DNA from: Cyanophora paradoxa
Lineage: Eukaryota; Glaucocystophyceae; Cyanophorales; Cyanophoraceae
DNA: 64,000 nt
NCBI GenBank assembly: GCA_004431415.1
Contig: QPMI01000005.1
Span: forward strand, 744,001 to 808,000
Reading direction: 5' to 3'
The translations under genes were made by a program, and so were the position numbers. A model generated the notes under the pieces. The model made no database searches, was not told the DNA's origin, and saw only the letters and a program-made list of their open reading frames with translations. Of the stretch, positions 44,635-56,600 are shown one piece after another. Within the stretch, counting starts at the first letter, position 1; every line of letters begins with the position of its first letter.

Positions 44635-47600
44635 GACGCGCGGCGAACGGATGGAATCAGGAGGCCTCGAAGATGAAATAATGTAATGTAATCTAGATAT
44701 CTCTAATGCAACCCAGTATCTGTGCCAAGCAATGCTTTATAGGCCCCAAAGAAAGGAAGGCGGGCGGGCGGACCCCAGGCGGCCTCGAGGATATAATAAT
44801 CTCATGTAACCTAGATATATATCTATTATGTAATCCAATATCTAATCGCTCTGATTGGAGTTAGAATCGCTCTAATTGATTATAAGGAAGGCGGGCGGGC
44901 GGACCCCAAGCGGCCTCGAGGATGGAGCGGTTGTGCTCCTCGCTCTCCCGCACCGCCGCCTCCGCCGCCTTCTGCCGCGACACGTCCTCCAGCGCGCAGA
45001 TGTAGTTCCGCGTGCCCCCGGTCGTCTGGAGGAGGAGGACAAGGATGAGACGGATGAGATAGAGAGAGACAAGCCAAGGACGGCCGAGTGTAGGAATGTA
45101 ACGGGAAGGGCGGTTGAGCAAGTTACAAGGTCGGTATGGAATATTTGTAGGGCTACTGGGGGATCATGAATTAAGTTATCTCGGGCCATCTCACTCTCAT
45201 AATCTTAGTACCATGCCCCAAGCATCGCACCATGAGGTCGGTGATGGAGACGGTGCAGGGGAACTTGGTGCCGTCGCGCCGCTCGGCGACGACCTCGCGC
45301 TGCTGGCCCACGACGCCGGGCGCCCCCACGCAGATCGCGCTGCCGGGCGGGGCGCGGCTGTCAGTCGATCCCGAACTTTCCGTCGATCCCGAACTTTTGG
45401 CCGATCCCGAACGTTTAGCGGGGCGGGGCGAGCAGGAGAGGAGGAGGGGGCCGTTAGTGTGAGGACGAAGCTTAAGGGGGAGAGAGGATAGTCGCCGCGG
45501 CTCTTCTCTCGCCCGGGCCCCATGCTGAAAGGCACCTGTAGAGGGCGCTGCCGAGTAGGGCGGCCGCCGGCTTGCCCACCAGCTCCGACCGCTTGTACCT
45601 GGCCCCGCCCGCCCACCGTCAGCCGTGGCCGCCCGCGCAGGCTGGAGCCCGCCAGTTTAGTTCATTCCCATAGCGATAGTTCGCTCGTTGTCTACAGGTT
45701 TCCGCGCGGCTGGAGCCGGCCAGATCTAGATCTCGGATGGATCCGCGCACTCGAAGATCTGCTCGGCGGCGCGGTTCATCATGAGGACCTCCCCCCTCGA
45801 GTCCACCACCGCGATCCCCACTGCAGAGTCCGCGGCCGTCAGCGGAGGGGAGGGGGAAACAGCGAGTAGGAAAGGCCACTTTCTCGTCGCCTTAGGGAAT
45901 TTTCACCCGCCGCTCTAATCTTTGGGTCATTATTATGTTTTTCAATCGCCTAGACGCGACCTCTAATAAGAGTTCTAATAAGAATTTCTCATTGGTATTT
46001 CTAATAAGAGTTCTAATAAGATCCCCACTGCGGAGTCCGCGGCCGTCAGCGTCGTCCGGCAGTGGGGGCCCCAGCTTGGGACCGTCAGCGGAGGGGGGGA
46101 CGGCGGGGAGGCCGGTGCTGGGCGCGCAGGAAGGGCGCCTTTCTAAATTCTATATTCTATACGTTCTACGTGCAATGCAGCCGCCTTGCTTCCAATGCAA
46201 TTCCAATCGCCTAGAAGCGATTCCTAGTAAATTAGAGCTCACCGTAGACGGCCTCCATGACGGAGCGGGTCTCCTGGCGGCTCTCCTCCAGCATCCGCTC
46301 GAAGTCGCGCTCGGGGTCCGCGCCATCGCCCCGCAGCTTCTCGTTCAGGAAGTCCCGGATAAAGTCTGGGCGAGAGAGAGATAGATAAATGGACGAGGAA
46401 AGGGTGGAGAGGCCCTCATAGTATACCTAGATAGGTAAAGATGACCCAAGGCCCTTATATAAACAGTAAAAGAGCGTTCAAATGGACGATGAAATGGATG
46501 TAGAAGCTAGAGTTCAACGACGAAGCTAGAGTTCAACGACGAAATGACCCAAGGCCCTCATAGAAACAGTATAACCCCCCGATCTCGTCGAGCTCCTCGG
46601 CGGGGAGCAATGCTAGAAGCTAGAATGCCACGATCTCTTTATCGAAAGCAAGAGTTCAACGATAAAACGACCCAAGGCCCTCATAGCTCCTGAAACAGCA
46701 GAGCGCACCGATCCTGTCGAGCTCCTCGGCGGGGAGCATGCAGAGCATGGAGAGGGTCAGCTCGCCCTCCTCTCGCAGCTCCGTCAGCACCGGGATGAAC
46801 ACCGCGACTGCGGGGGGCGGGCGGGCGGGCGGACGGGTTAAAGATACGGGATGAGATAGATGGAGAGATGGAGCGCGGACAGAAGACGAAGGCGACGGCC
46901 GAGTAGAGGACGAGGAGGAAGGTCTCTTGCGCCCCGATCGCCCGTCGCAGGTGCTCCAGGCTCTCCGACGAGAAGCTGCACGCGGGAGGGCGGGCGGCGT
47001 TAGAGACGTCGATGTCGGCAGGAGGATGCGGAAGAGTAATCACAAGAGGAAAGGGCGGGTGCGCGTTGCTTATGGATGGGAGCTAGCTAGCTGGCTAGGT
47101 GCGGAGACCGCGGAGCTAGACATGGAAAGCCAAGGAAGGAAGGACGAGGAAATGGAGGAGCCATCGCAGACAATTTTATTTCATTTAATTGAAGAAAATA
47201 TTCGAGATGGGAGGAGAGGCGGGCCGGGCGCACCGCTCGACGGTGAGGTCGAGCTGCTGGGAGAGGAGCCCGTTGTCGGCCTCCTCCACATGCCGGAAGT
47301 GCCCGCTCTCCGCGCTCTGCCGAGGCCGAACTGTTAGTCGATCCCGAACATTCGGTCGATCCCGAACATTCGGTCGATCCCGAACTAAGTGGGACGAAGG
47401 CCGAGGCCAAGGCCGGGGCCGAGGCGTGAGAGGCAGCGCGGGCGCTCAGCTGCTTAAGAGCAAGGGCGCCGAGAGCGCTCTGCCACAAGGCTACTATGCC
47501 GCGGGTTCGATCACGCGCTTTGGCGCGCACGAGGCGGTTGTTGGGTTCGGGATCACGCGCTTTGGCGCGCACGACGGTGAATCATCCTAAATAGAAGAAA

Positions 47601-50600
47601 GATAGATAGATCCCATCCATCCTTTAAGATCGCTTAAGATTAAGCTGAGGCGCGCGCACGAGGCGGTCGTCGGGCTCGGTGGCGAGTGCGAACGCCTCGT
47701 CGATGAAGCGTGTCATCGAGTGCTGCAGGCAGTACCTGCGCGCAGAAGTTCGGGATCGACGAAAAGTTCGGGATCGAAGTTCTAGAATGGTGCCCTATAG
47801 ATGCGTTCAGGTACTGCCAGGCGAGGGCGAACGCTTCGTGCCAGGCTCTGACATTCTGGCCCGATCGACGGCCATGGGGGGGAGAAAGGGCGCGGCGCAC
47901 GCGCGGCGGTAGTCATCGGGAGGCGCCTCGAAGTGCCCGTGGGCGCCCTTGCTCCCGTAGAACTTCCTGAAGGTCTCTGCGCCCCCGACCCCACCGCGTG
48001 AGCCTCTGCACTCCGAGAAGTGCTAGATAGTTCACAGCTATAGTTCGGTGATTTAAATGCGACGCGAGGCGCCAACGGATTCGGCAGGTGGGCGTAGTTG
48101 CGCACCGGGGTTTACAGCGGGGCTGGTGTACATCAGCGCCTCCAGGGCGTCGAAGTGCCGCCAGGTGGCTGCGCGCGCACGCGTGCGCCAGCTCAAACAA
48201 CTGACACTCCTTCTTACTAAAAATTAAGCGGGCGGACCGCCGGCGGACTAAGAGCTGAGAGCTTAAGAAACGGAGCTAAGAAAGCTCAAAAGCTAAAAAT
48301 CTAAGCCAAGGGCTAAGAGAAGAAGCTTTTCGGAAATAAAGCGGACCGCCTATGCCTTTCTTGGAGGATCCGTACGTGACGGAGTGGTGCAACGCCTCCA
48401 GTTCCGCTGCGGTGGAGAGGACGGCGGCCCGCGCCGCCCGCCGCTCGTCGCTGCGGCGCGCCGTGACCTGCGGCGCGGGCGCGGGGCGGGGCGGTGAGTG
48501 CCTCGAAGATATTTCGTCAAGCTTGTGCATGCAACGGCGCGCGCCGGTACAGATAGATGGCCTACAGACAGATAGAAAGAATGCATCTATAGATATCAAA
48601 ATGTTTAGAATTTGTGTCTTATGCTTAGGCGCACGAGCTGGAGGGAGAGGAGGTGGATGCGGCGGACGAGGACGCCGCGGCCGCCCGAGGCCGAGATCTC
48701 GTTCGCGATCCTGCGGCGCGCCCGGGCCCCCCCGCGGTGTCAACGGCGACACGTCGATGAGGCACAGAGAAGCCGAATGTGCTTAGCTAAGCAACTAAAG
48801 CCTAATGGATTTTGCGGCGTCAACGGCCTCGATGCCGCGCGCGGCCAGCAGCGCAATATTATAAATGTGCTATATGTTGCATTAAACTCTGCTTCAAGAT
48901 TCGCGAGCGCGGACCCGAGGCCGCGGTTGGTGATCCAGAAGGCGTGGGTGAGCATGAGCACGAGCGCGACGGAGATGGCGGCGATGCCGAGGAAGACCCG
49001 CCGGTAGTAGTGCTTCTCCTGCAAGGCAGTGGTCAGTTCGATAAGGACGGGCGACGCGAGGAAGGAAGAGCGACGCGTTAAGAAGGTATACGCTACAAGC
49101 TGAAGGTCAGTCAGTCAGTTAAATTTGCGACGCACGATGGCGACGGCTGAAGGGGAGTGCTTGCGGGGCCCGTCCCGCGCCTCGGCGCGCGCGGCGGCGG
49201 CGGCCGACTGCGCGGCGGCCGCGACGGAGGCGGCCGACGGGTTCGAGAGGCTCGCCAGGCACGCCAGGCCCGCGCCGTGGCTCGTGTCCAACCCGCTGCG
49301 CAGCAGCACCGGGCGCCGGGCGCCCGCCAGGCTCAGCCGCCGCCTTCTTTCTTTCCAAGGCTTTCGAGCGAGGAAAGGGTTCCTGACCTTCCGCTGACGG
49401 AGCCCGAGACGGAGAAGCGCATGCCGGCGGTCGCCTCCTCGTACTCGCTGTACTCCTGCATGAAGAAGACGAAAATCAGAACTTTCAAACAGAATGACCA
49501 TTTAATAATGAGAACTATAATATGATCCTATAAAAGGGCCATGTAAGACCTATGTACTCGCTGTACTCCTGTAAGTTGAGCCTTTAAGGAACGAACGAAC
49601 GAATCGAGTGCGTGGACAGCAAATTAAAGCAAGACTACGCCGCTCGAACCTCGATGAGCGAGGACTCCTCCTTGCGGATGCCCTCGATCAGGTTGCCCAT
49701 GCCTGCAAGCAAAAGACGGTCAAGCCAGAATCCAAAGGAGCTTGCAGAAACGTTTAACAGGGCAGAGGCGGCGTGGAAGCTAAGCGACCATAGAGAGACG
49801 ATTTCGGGATCGAAAAGAAGACTTCGGGATCGAAGAAAGGGCGCGCACTGGACTTCGGGATTGACGAGAAGACGTTGATGGCCATCTTGCGCTCGCGGTC
49901 CAGCCCCCGCATCACGGGCAGGATGATGATATCCTGCACGAAGAAGCCAATAATAAGAACCTTCAAACAAGAACCCATAAGACCGATACCCATTTAATGA
50001 TAAGACCTATAATAAAATCCTAGTGATAAGACCATTTAAGACATATGCAGACCTTGATGCCGACGACGAGCAGGAGGAGGAAGAGCGCGAGGGCCAGCTG
50101 CAGAAAGCGCAATTACTCATTAGAGACAGTTTAAAAGATACAACAGGAATCAATAATAATAAGGACCTGGAGGACGAGGCGGACACGGCCGGCGCCGACG
50201 TTGCTCCCGCAGAAGATGGACGTCGCGTTGGAGAATGCCCCGAACGCTGTCTCCGCGTTGTCGATCTGGTTGTCGCATTACAAAGTTCGATGAGACCGGA
50301 GCTGGTTTGTCGCGAGATCGTGCAAGAGTTCTATAAAATATAAAGCGAGAAGGTTTCTTATATATAGGTTTCGTTTATATATTAAGTGGCACCAGGTACG
50401 AAAAGTGCTCCGCGTAGTCCGCGGCGGCTGTCGCGTTCGTGGCGGCCTAATTCAAACGAAGTAAGAAACAAAGGAAGAAATGAACAAGAAGCTATAGGAA
50501 ATCATGAATTTGCCTGGGAGACGTCCAGGGCCTTGCGGGAGAGGCGGAGGCCGAAGTCCCAAAGAGAGCGGACGGCGGAGCCGTTGGCGGAGGTGGAGAG

Positions 50601-53600
50601 GGCGTCCCGCGTCGGGATCGTCGGCGCGTCCATGAACAGCTGCGCGCGGAATTCATGCACTGAGCGCTACGAATTCGGCCGGGAATCTGTTATTTATTCA
50701 CCGAGAGCTCTCTCTGCGAGAGGAGCGGGTTGTTGTGAAGCTGCGTGTGCAGCGTCTGCATTCGCTTCGCCACATCCTGCGGGCCCAAACCTCAGAACAA
50801 ACGCGAGACGGCCCGAGTTATCCCTTCTTCTTTGCGGGGCGCACGGCAAGTGCTCCGCGGGCGGCGTCCGCCGCCTCCTCGTCCCCGCGGGACACGGCCG
50901 AAGAGATCTCCAGAGCCAGCAGGGGCGCCTGGCATGGATTGCAGCAATTTATGTAAGAGAGGCTATAAGATTCGAATAATAATCAACAAGGACCTGCTGG
51001 GAGAGGCGGGCGCGCTCGACCGAGAAGCCGAGGGTTGTGACGGCCGACCGTGTGTTCTCCACGAGCGACCGGACGCTGGGAGCGGGGCGGGGCGCCGTCA
51101 AAACGAGCAGCTCTAACAAGCTCTTGTAGACTTGACGATAGACTCGATTGGGCTCAATAAAAGATAATGCTACCTCATAATAGACTTGGATATATATATA
51201 CAGATGGTATTGATAGAGATGTAGGCTCTTATAGACTTGGATAACAGATTCCATTGGACTCTAATAGGTTCTATTAAAGGGTACCTCATGTAGTAGACGA
51301 ATCCGAGGGAGAGGGCGACGACGAGGAGTCCGAGCGTGCGACGGAAGAGGCTGCCGGGCAGCGCGTAAGAAAGAAGGGGGAGGGAGGGATGGGGCGCGCT
51401 CTCCGGGGGCGGCGACGGCCGCTCGTATCTAGAAGTATCTATAGCTATAAAGTTTGATGAAGCCGGCTATAAAAGTATATTAAAGTCTGAAGCCGGCTAT
51501 ATAGAGAGTCTCTCTCGCCTGGTGACGGTAGAGCTGCTCGACGCGCGCTTGACGCGGGTCCGCAGCTCCCGCTGCTTCTGCGCCTGCAGGGCGAGCCGTT
51601 CGGGATCGACGAAAAGTTCGGGATCGACGAGAAGTTCGGGGTCGACAGACGGCGGCGGCGGCGCACCTCAACGGATAAGGAGATGGTGGCGGCCTGCTGT
51701 GCGTCGGACATCGACTCGCCAAAGTCGTCCGAGTCAGCTGCCCGAACGTACGCGTTCGACGTCCGACGTTCATTGTCAGTCCTTCGGGATCGACCAAAAG
51801 CTCGGGATCGAAGACGGGCGGACGGACCGAGGAGTAGGCCGGCGCGGGACGCGAACCCGTGCGAGTAGTGCGAGCGCGTGCCCGTGCTCTTGTGGCGCCG
51901 CCCCGCGGCGGCCGAGCGCACGAACCCGCCAGTGCCGCCGCCGCCGCCGCCGCCGCCCCTGGCGCCCGCCGGAGCGGCGGAGCCGGCGCCGTCGCGGTCG
52001 CGGTCCGGCCCGCCTTCCGCAAGGACGGCCCGCCCGAGCTTGTTGAGGCCGCCGGCCGCGCTGCGGCTCCCGCGGATCGCCGAGCGGATCGACTTCTCGG
52101 GCCCCGCCACCGATCCCTCCGCGCCGCCCCGCACGCTGTGGCCGGCGCCCTGCTGCCCGCCCCGCACGCTCGCCACCTGCGAGGCCCAAGCGTCGGAAAG
52201 GGAACGAGGGATACTAAAACGCTTCTCAGCCGAGAAGCCGGCTAAGCTTCATTGCTAGAAGACGTATCCATGTAAAAGGACGGGCTTATCTCATGAGACC
52301 CACGGCTTCTCTATCCACGAAGCGAAGCTTAGGCTTTCGCTCCCTCTTATAAATAGAGGTCGAGGGCGCACGTCTTCCTGCTCGTCGCCGTGCCCGTCGG
52401 GGCCCTCGCCCTTGGCCGGCTGCGCGTCCTCCGCCTCTCGAAGGTACCTGCAGAGGCGCCGGCGGGCGTGGCAGACTTCGTCAGGGGCGCGGCGCGGGCA
52501 GAAGGGGCCGAACGAGACCCCGTAGGACGGAGTTCTAGATTTCGGATCGCGCGACGCCCTTTCCAGCTCTCTCTAGTTCAACTGAAAGCCTCAACGCGCT
52601 CGTTGAGGACCTTATCGGCTCTACTTGAGCTCTAATAGACTTAAAGACATAGTCTCATAGCGCCCTAACGGATTTAAATGGTTTCGCACCACTCGGCGAG
52701 GGCGTCGTCCCAGGAGACGCGGGAGAGGAAGCGCGAGTAGGCCGCCATCAGCCGCTGCGGGCGGGGCCGGGGGCGCGCGCGCGCGTCAGATCACATCAGA
52801 TCAGATCAAATCAGAATTTGATCCGGTCCGGTCCGACACGGGTCGCACCCGGGAGCGGAAGCGGCCGAGGAGGCGCCGGTACTTGGAGTCTCCCCGCCGC
52901 CGGCTGTGCCCGATGCTCTCCGAGACCTGTGGGGAGGCGGTGAGGGGCGGAGGGCAGACGAAGGCCCAGTCTACCCAGTCTAACATTGCTGGCGGCTCTC
53001 ACGTGAATGTATCTATCGATACGGGCGGGGCGGGGCGGGGCGACGTGGGGATCCGAGGGGGGCCCGGAGGGACAGGGCGGGGCGGGGCGGGCGGGGCGGG
53101 GCGGGGCGGGGCGGGGCGGGGGCCGGTCTAGCAGCCGGTCTAGCAGCCGAGGTCTAGGGCGGGGCGCTCTTTCTGGATCTAAGGGGTGACGGCGGGGCGG
53201 GGCGGGGCGGGGCGGGGGCAAGGCGCTCTTTCTAGGGCGGGGCGCTCCTTTCTGGATCCAAGGGCGGGGCGGGGCGGGGCGGGGCGGGGCGGGGGGTCTA
53301 GAAGCCGGTCTAGCAGCCTTGACGGCGGGGCGGGGCGGGGGCGGGGCGCTCCTCTTGGACCTAAGGGCGGGTATCGGGCGGGGCGGGTCGGGCGGGACCT
53401 TCGCGAGGACGTGCGGGCGTGCTATGCTAGGGAGTTATCGGATGGGGCGGGGCGCTCCTCTTGGATCTAAGGGCGGGGCAGGGGCGGGTAGGGGCGGGGC
53501 GGGCGAGGCGGGCGATGCTGTGGGGGCGGGGCGGGGCGGGGCGGGGCGGGGCGGGGCGGGCGGGACCTTTGCGAGGACGTGCGGATCGAGGTCGTTGCGG

Positions 53601-56600
53601 AGGAGGGATTCCCAGAAGCTCCGGATCCGCGCCAGCGCCTGCCGGGCGGCGGGGCGCGAAGCGTGAGGCGCGAAAGGCGGTCCTATGCTAGAGCTAACAA
53701 AGAGGGGCGCCCTCGAACTACGGCTGCGCCAACGCCTGCCCAGGGGCACGGCGGGGCGAAGCACGAGGCGCGAGGGGCGGCCCTCAAAGCTGAGCTGGAG
53801 CCCGATGCGAGCTAGAGCCGAGGGTGGTGTGGGGAAAAAGAAGGGGGGGGGGGGGGGGGGGAGGGATGGAGGGGGGCGAAGAGAGTCTAGCCAAATCTAG
53901 AAGAGCCACCAAGCTTTCTCCCACTGGGTGAGCGTGAGGGGCGGTATTTTAAGCTCAGCGAGAGCCAAGGCGGCCCCTCCTTCTCCTTCCTTCTCTATAA
54001 TGATAATTATGATACCTCAGGGCCGCTGTTTGCAGGGCCGCACCTCGATGTGGACGCTCTTGGCGCCCTTGAACTCCTCCTGGAACGTCAGCGACGTTTC
54101 CCCAAGCATCTGGGGGGTACGCGGGCGTCAGGGGGGGGAACGAGGGGAGGAAGGAGGATGCTAGAGGGGCGTCTGGGGCGCGCGCAGCGGGCCCGGGGGC
54201 GAGAGGCGAGGGGAATGGGTGAAAGCTTAAGAGGGGGAGGGGGAGGGGGGGAGGGGTAGGGGGCGAGGGGGCGTCGCTCCGGCAATCCATTCTTTTCCTT
54301 AATGGAAGTCCATCGGCCCGGAGGCAGGAAGGGGGGGTTGGGCGCAGAGGGGTTTTTGAGGCGGGGGGGCGGAGAAAGGGGGGGGGGGGGAGGCCCGCCG
54401 ACCTGCTCGATCGCCTCGATGCGGCGCCGGTCGATGCAGTACATCCTGCGAACGAAGGTCGATGCGAACGAAGTGAGATATTGAGGGGGGGTGAGGGCGG
54501 GGCCTGCGTACCGGTAGCGGTAGGGGAACCACAGGGCGGAGGGCGAGAGCTTGCTCAGGTGCTGGATCAGCGTCGAGGGGTCCTTGGACCTGCAGGAGGA
54601 ATTGGAAAAGGGAATCAGAAAAGGATGACGGATTATCTGATTATCTGATTATCTGATCTTGGGCGACGCGGGGGAGCTTATCTAACTAGAAACGTTTAAG
54701 AAAGATATATTCCTCTATCCTAGAAGAAAAATACGTCTAATCTGACCTAAACCAGAGGATCCTTCTACACGCAAGTTGAGATCTAATCGAATCTGATCTG
54801 GGCGAATCCGATCTGATCTAAGAGCTCTAATCTGATCCATCCTACAGAACTGTTGGGGTAGATCTTATCTAATGTAATCTAATAAGTTAGCGCACCATAG
54901 GAGGAACTCGGCGTAGGCGACGCGGAGGAGCTGAGAGTCGGGGGAGCGCGCCAGCGCCCCCGCGAAGAGCCGCTCCGCCTCCTCCAGCTCTTCCCGCTGC
55001 CGGGGGGGTACGGGTCAGGGGGGGGGAGCTAGGGGGTCAGCATGGGGTCTAGCTAGAACGCATCTAGCTTAGAGCCTCGGGAGGGCGGCAGAAGCGGGGG
55101 GGCGGGGAATTGCGGTCGGCCGGGGGAACATTGGCGGAAGGTCTCAGCGGGCTCAGCTGGGGCGGGGGCGGGGCGGGGCGGGGCAGGCCCGGCCTTGGCG
55201 CGGACGTGCCCGGGCCACTGGGGCCCTAATAGATTTCATGATGAAGTCTCATAGTAATATTAATCCTAAGTGGTCTAGCAATCCTAAGTCTAGGTCTAGC
55301 CACTGTCTCGTCAGTCCAGACGGGTTCGGGCGGGGCGGGCGTACCTCGAACAGGGGCCGCATGTGGACCAGGACCTCAAAATCCCACACCCGCGACGTCT
55401 TCTCGTCCGGCGGCGGTGACACGCACACCCGCTCGAAGTGCCGCTGCAGCTCAGATCAGGTGGGGGGGGAGGGGGCGGGTGACTAAGATCACCTGAGCGA
55501 TGACGAAAGAGGCCCAGGCGACGAAGGGCAAGAGGAGGAGTACCCCCCACGGCACGGACTGCGAGGGCCCGGCCCGGGTCGGCGGGGGGATCGTTTGTTT
55601 TGGAGGGGGGTACGGGAGCGCGCACGGAGGACGAGATGATCTCAAAGCTCTGGGGGTACGGACGCGATTCACGGGCGGGGTGGCGAGGGGGAGGGGAATA
55701 GAGGGTACGGCGCACGGAGAGAAGGCTCACGAGAACCACCAGAACGCCCCCGAGGTAGGACGAGACCCTCTGGGGGTACGCGATTAGCACAACAAGGGGA
55801 AGGTGTGGTCAGGGGGGGTTACGGATGGGTACCACTTGGCAGAACCACATTACGGGCTCGGCTGCGCGGGGAGGGAAGGGTCACCCGGAGCGGGGGGGGC
55901 GGGGGGTGGGGGGGGGGGGGGGGGGGGACGGGAGGGGGAGGGGGCCGACGGGGTACACGCACTTAGACACATGACTTCGTGGACCGCAAGGGTGATCAGG
56001 ATGGGTACACAGAGCAACTGCCGCGTCGGGATGCTCATCTGGGGGTACGTGGTCGGCGAGGTGGGGATCAGAGGGGGTACGCGAGACGGGGCGGAGCGGG
56101 GAGGTGTGCAGACCTCGAGCTCGAAGCACGAGATGAGCACGAAGCAGACGCGGGATGTTTCCTGAGGGTTGGGGCGCAGACTGTAAGGGGACGGCGCGGA
56201 AGCGGGGGGGGGGAAAGGACAAGCGGGGCTCTAACGCCAGGCTCCTCGCAAGGAGGGCCGGCGGACTTCGCAAGGGGGGGAGGCGGCCGGCGGGGGGGGG
56301 GAGAGCGGGGGGGTACCTGCATAATCGCCCCCGACCAGGCCCGGTTGCGCAGCGAGGGGCCATCCAGCGAGGGGCTGTAGTCCAGGATGGACAGCAGGAG
56401 GATGCAGAGCGTGACGCCGACGGCCGACTGGCAGGGAAGAAAGGGGGCACAGGGTTAGGCGGGACGAACGGGGGGGGGGGGTCCGGCCGGGGTACGGGGC
56501 GCACGACGTAGTCGACGGCGCAGAAGATAGCGCCAAAGCCCGTGAAGGATTCGATCCGCGTCGAGCAGTACGCAACCTGCCGGGGGTACAAGGATTGGGG

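Larger units (their letters stand above)
40956..51818. repeat. Intronic TTCGGGATCGA repeat family
   Basis: An 18-19 base unit, AAAAGTTCGGGATCGACG, occurs once to three times in tandem at about 40,956, 41,843, 43,298, 43,436, 44,088 (inverted), 44,408, 45,361 (inverted), 47,334 (inverted), 47,745, 49,798, 51,598 and 51,779. All clusters lie in introns of the kinase gene, and I found none in the other genes of the window. Clusters often sit close to an exon edge. Confidence 0.85.

Noticed and set aside
53015-53565. Plus-strand coding of Gly/Arg-rich proteins through GGGGC repeats
   Set aside because: Pure minisatellite in an intron; frames exist only because stops are rare in GGGGC.
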